A stretch of DNA of 62,732 bases from a virus: the IMG/VR virus record IMGVR_UViG_3300005095_000122, positions 1 through 62,732 of that record; one strand, 5' to 3'. Each line of letters starts with the position of its first letter. Position 1 is the stretch's first letter. Of the stretch, positions 60,519-62,732 are shown piece by piece. The position numbers and the translations under genes are program-made. The notes beneath the pieces are model-generated. The model was not told the origin of the DNA and did not search any database. It was given only the letters and a program-made list of their open reading frames with translations.

Positions 60519-60532
60519 CTAGGGGGTGTTGA

Positions 60533-62314
60533 ATGCTAGGAGATCCGTTACAACTACAAGCGGTCGTGGATAAGCATCTGCGACCACTGGTGCGCAAACT
60601 GGCACCGAATATCCCGCCACATGTAGTGGAGGACTGGCAAGACGAGATCGTAGTTCGGGTATATGAAAAAGCAGCACGGATGCCCTACATTGGCACACAA
60701 CGGCAGCAGGACCGCTGGTTGCAACTCACCGTTCGTTCTCAATTCTTCGACCTACTTCGATCTTACTTGGCAGAAGTAACGCTAATTCGCGTCAACCGCG
60801 ACCAACTCTTTCCTCAAACCGCTTTTGAAGACCAAGACGAAGACCAGCCCACTCAAACGTTTGTGTCCCAACTAACACCCGACCTACTACTCCAGCTATA
60901 CGAGCTTGGCTACGAGCAACTTGACGATCTTTTTGGTCAATCGCTCCCCGCCACGTCGAAGCGCAAGCGCATTACTCTCTTTGAAGCCTTTTTAACAGGG
61001 TTTCCCGGCTCTTATCCCACGACCTTTTCCGAGTTTCTTACCATGCTCTATTCCCAGGGCTGGTATGGTTCTCCCAAAACCGTTTGGACAAAGTTTTCCG
61101 ATTTTGAATTTACCCCGGGAGGCATAATCATGCGCATGACAGAAAAGACCCTTAACAAGATTTCACAAGCCTTTCAAACCGATCTCACCAAACTAACCCC
61201 TCACCAGCAGGTCGTTTTGTTGATTTATATTTTAGAAGGGACAACACCATTCCAGCTTTTGGGCATCAACCCCACTTTTGAGCCTTTTTACCGACAACTA
61301 ACAGACCGCCTAACCCCAGTTGATCCTTTTGCATTGCCTCCAGAAATTGTGCAACAAATACGGAAGATGTATCTTTTACTGCTTGATGGTCATTCCCTTG
61401 ACTTTGCGCTACCGCGCAAGAAGCGACAACGTGTGCGTCGTGAGGATATTTTTGTAAAGCAGGGAAGCATTTCGGGACCATTTGTGCGGGTAAGCGAAGA
61501 CGGCCAGGTGCAATCGAATTGTCCTCGAGACGTTAGCAATACTAAAACAAATGATTTGGGAGGTTTGATTATGAAGTTGCAAGATTTGATTGAGCAGACG
61601 AAGGTGGCTCAGGAAACACAGCACGCACAAGCGGAGGCTCAGCTCCAATCCCCGGCCGAGGACGTGCAGCCCACGGCCCAGCCGGAGGCCCAGGAGCCGA
61701 AGAAGGCCAAGACTTCTAAGGCTAAGAAGGCCAAGACTTCTAAAGCTAAGAAGGGCAAGACTTCTAAGGCCAAGAAGGACACAAAGTCGAAGAAGGACGA
61801 ACAGTCTCAAGAGGCCCAGGCTCCTACCGAGGACGTGCAGCCCACGGCCCAGCCGGAGTCCCAGGAGCCGGTCCAGCCGGAGGCTCAGCCTGCGGAGACG
61901 CCCAAAAAGAGAGGGCGGAAACCGAAGGCGGAGGGAAAGGGAACGAGTCGGACAAAAACCCCTCCAGAGGTAAAGGAAAAAGTTACAGCTTTTGTGGAGC
62001 AACAGTTCAACTCTGGTATTCAGACATTTGCAGAGATTTGGCCGCTAATCCAACAGAACCCCGAGTTTGAGGGTGTGACCGAGCAGTTTGTGAAGCAGCA
62101 GATTGGTCGTCTTCGCAAGCAGGCAGGCCAGATACAAAAGGTTCGCATCACGGCCCCTTGGGTACGCATTGTTTGTGAATTGGTCAAGCAGGGAGTCACC
62201 AGTTTGGAGGAAGTACAGAAGCACTTGCGCCAGCAAGGTTTTAATGTGAAGGACCGTTTTGTTTATCAACGGATTGAAGAGGCCAAAATGGTGTTTGGCC
62301 AAAACCAGGGCTAG
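60533..62314 (+). CDS. Sigma-like N-terminal domain fused to a histone-like/AT-hook tail
   Basis: 593 aa. Residues 1-85 resemble sigma region 2 (EDWQDEIVVRVYEKAA, then WLQLTVRSQFFDLLRS), and residues about 215-265 resemble region 4 (LTPHQQVVLLIYILEG). From 347 on, the protein turns into a lysine/alanine/proline-rich stretch (repeated KAKTSKAKK, then KKRGRKPK, an AT-hook-like motif) and ends in two helical DNA-binding-like segments (490-590). A nested start at 61571 divides the two halves. An ECF-like transcription factor is possible; the sigma assignment is moderate. Confidence 0.6.
   Translation: MLGDPLQLQAVVDKHLRPLVRKLAPNIPPHVVEDWQDEIVVRVYEKAARMPYIGTQRQQDRWLQLTVRSQFFDLLRSYLAEVTLIRVNRDQLFPQTAFEDQDEDQPTQTFVSQLTPDLLLQLYELGYEQLDDLFGQSLPATSKRKRITLFEAFLTGFPGSYPTTFSEFLTMLYSQGWYGSPKTVWTKFSDFEFTPGGIIMRMTEKTLNKISQAFQTDLTKLTPHQQVVLLIYILEGTTPFQLLGINPTFEPFYRQLTDRLTPVDPFALPPEIVQQIRKMYLLLLDGHSLDFALPRKKRQRVRREDIFVKQGSISGPFVRVSEDGQVQSNCPRDVSNTKTNDLGGLIMKLQDLIEQTKVAQETQHAQAEAQLQSPAEDVQPTAQPEAQEPKKAKTSKAKKAKTSKAKKGKTSKAKKDTKSKKDEQSQEAQAPTEDVQPTAQPESQEPVQPEAQPAETPKKRGRKPKAEGKGTSRTKTPPEVKEKVTAFVEQQFNSGIQTFAEIWPLIQQNPEFEGVTEQFVKQQIGRLRKQAGQIQKVRITAPWVRIVCELVKQGVTSLEEVQKHLRQQGFNVKDRFVYQRIEEAKMVFGQNQG
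61571..62314 (+). CDS. Nested in-frame start: 247-aa basic DNA-binding protein
   Basis: ATG 61571 (residue 347 of the long frame) is 7 bases after GGGAGG (61558-61563), a stronger ribosome site than many real starts here. The residues just before it have no recognisable domain character. The product begins MKLQDLIEQ, carries the lysine-rich repeats, the AT-hook-like RGRKPK, and two helical modules. Either it is a separate gene whose upstream neighbour lost its stop, or one gene makes two proteins. Confidence 0.6.
   Translation: MKLQDLIEQTKVAQETQHAQAEAQLQSPAEDVQPTAQPEAQEPKKAKTSKAKKAKTSKAKKGKTSKAKKDTKSKKDEQSQEAQAPTEDVQPTAQPESQEPVQPEAQPAETPKKRGRKPKAEGKGTSRTKTPPEVKEKVTAFVEQQFNSGIQTFAEIWPLIQQNPEFEGVTEQFVKQQIGRLRKQAGQIQKVRITAPWVRIVCELVKQGVTSLEEVQKHLRQQGFNVKDRFVYQRIEEAKMVFGQNQG
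61655..61900 (+). repeat. Coding repeats in the basic tail
   Basis: A segment encoding EDVQPTAQPE occurs twice (about 61657 and 61829) with near-identical DNA, flanking three tandem units that encode KAKTSKAKK. As in the ssb tail, this is low-complexity coding repetition. Confidence 0.85.
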
Positions 62315-62324
62315 GGGGTATTAA

Positions 62325-62732
62325 ATGATTCAGGTAAAAACCTATTCGGAAGAGGACTTAGACCGTATTGAGCGACAATTAAATAGGCGGAATGCGTATT
62401 TAGTGCCCGAAGTAGAGGTATTTGAGCCGGCGCAAGGCGACCATGCCATTAGAATTATTCCGCCGCGGGCAGATGATGATTTGGCAAGTGCGTTTTATTT
62501 GACGATACGTACTCACTACCTAGGACAAAACTATCTTTGTCCTAGGTCGTTGGATAATTCCCAAACTTGTCCGGTTTGTGACAAGTTTTTTGAGCTGCGG
62601 GGACAGGGGCAGCCCCAGGAAGTTTTGCGTCAGATCTCCGGTGTAAAACGAAATCTGGTTTGGGTATGGGTGATTTCGCTCCAGCCAGGAGTGCCGTCAG
62701 AGCCGGTGTTGCGTCTCTATCCCATGCCCGAC
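62325..62732 (+). CDS. gp32-like ssDNA-binding protein, N-terminal part (continues at 2)
   Basis: First 136 residues of the 372-aa protein that continues at the window start. After a short N-terminal helix, the OB-like core contains a zinc-binding site with spacing H-x7-C-x9-C-x2-C (THYLGQNYLCPRS...TCPVC), closely recalling T4 gp32. It protects single-stranded DNA and would organise the phage replisome. The ATG has AGGGGGT 5 bases upstream (62313-62319). Confidence 0.85.
   Translation, partial: MIQVKTYSEEDLDRIERQLNRRNAYLVPEVEVFEPAQGDHAIRIIPPRADDDLASAFYLTIRTHYLGQNYLCPRSLDNSQTCPVCDKFFELRGQGQPQEVLRQISGVKRNLVWVWVISLQPGVPSEPVLRLYPMPD
62642..62732. repeat. Right copy of 91-bp terminal redundancy
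   Basis: Identical to bases 1-91; see the left copy. Removing one copy gives a 62,641-bp circular map. Confidence 0.95.

Noticed and set aside
61409-62002. Leucine/arginine-rich minus-strand frame
   Set aside because: It is the mirror of the lysine/proline/glutamate repeats in the + strand gene and has no independent support.
1-62732. tRNA genes, integrase, transposase or lysogeny repressor
   Set aside because: Nothing matching these was seen on either strand, although I could not run a covariance-model search for tRNAs.

Overview
The window is a complete circular map of a tailed, double-stranded DNA bacteriophage. The first 91 bases are repeated exactly as the last 91 bases, and one gene (a gp32-like single-strand DNA-binding protein) reads through the junction without interruption, so the real map is about 62,641 bp. 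Every supported gene lies on the + strand, packed with 1-30 base overlaps. I saw no integrase, phage repressor, transposon, CRISPR array or tRNA gene, which fits a virulent phage. A long tape-measure protein with no sheath or contractile-baseplate genes indicates a siphovirus with a long tail. Shine-Dalgarno sites are strong, three promoters match a bacterial housekeeping sigma consensus, and one gene carries a PEP-CTERM-like tail. Together these point to a Gram-negative, exosortase-bearing bacterial host that I cannot name.

Layout. (1) 62325-802 (across the junction) to 11858: replication and recombination. This holds the ssDNA-binding protein, RecA/UvsX-like recombinase, Mre11/Rad50 (gp47/gp46-like) pair, clamp-loader ATPase, 5' nuclease, DnaB-like helicase, PD-(D/E)XK nuclease, SNF2/UvsW-like helicase and DnaG-like primase. 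(2) 11855-18203: terminase subunits, a PP-loop ATPase of the PAPS-reductase family, and a four-gene cassette that reads as ubiquitin-like protein / E1 / E2 / JAMM protease. (3) 18257-31825: head and proximal tail genes. These include a portal fused to a MuF domain and a C-terminal HExxH metallopeptidase-like domain, the prohead protease, HK97-fold capsid protein, connectors, tail tube, a stand-alone CheY-like receiver, a G8-domain beta-helix adhesin and many small proteins. (4) 31850-47243: tape measure and distal tail/hub proteins. (5) 47271-50331: membrane, exported and lysis genes, including a PEP-CTERM-like protein and a DUF1353-GH108 lysin fusion. (6) 50328-54173: nucleotide metabolism (ThyX, dCMP deaminase, dNMP kinase), zinc-ribbon regulators and a sigma-like factor. 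(7) 54174-54587: a structured non-coding region with inverted repeats and a G-quadruplex motif. (8) 54588-58376: a likely sliding clamp and a UDG-exonuclease-polymerase A fusion. (9) 58386-62314: small, probably early genes behind repeated promoters, and a second sigma-like protein with a histone-like tail.

How it may work together (inference). Host RNA polymerase probably starts early transcription at three near-identical sigma70-type promoters (47706, 59643, 59916). The phage sigma-like proteins (53292 and possibly 60533) may then redirect transcription to the replication and virion genes. Replication is T4-like in logic: gp32, UvsX, 46/47, clamp loader, helicase and primase, but with a family A polymerase.

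The most notable system is the ubiquitin-like cassette embedded between terminase and portal (15533-18203). The second is the portal-MuF-metallopeptidase fusion immediately after it. All functional calls come from reading motifs by eye, with no database search.
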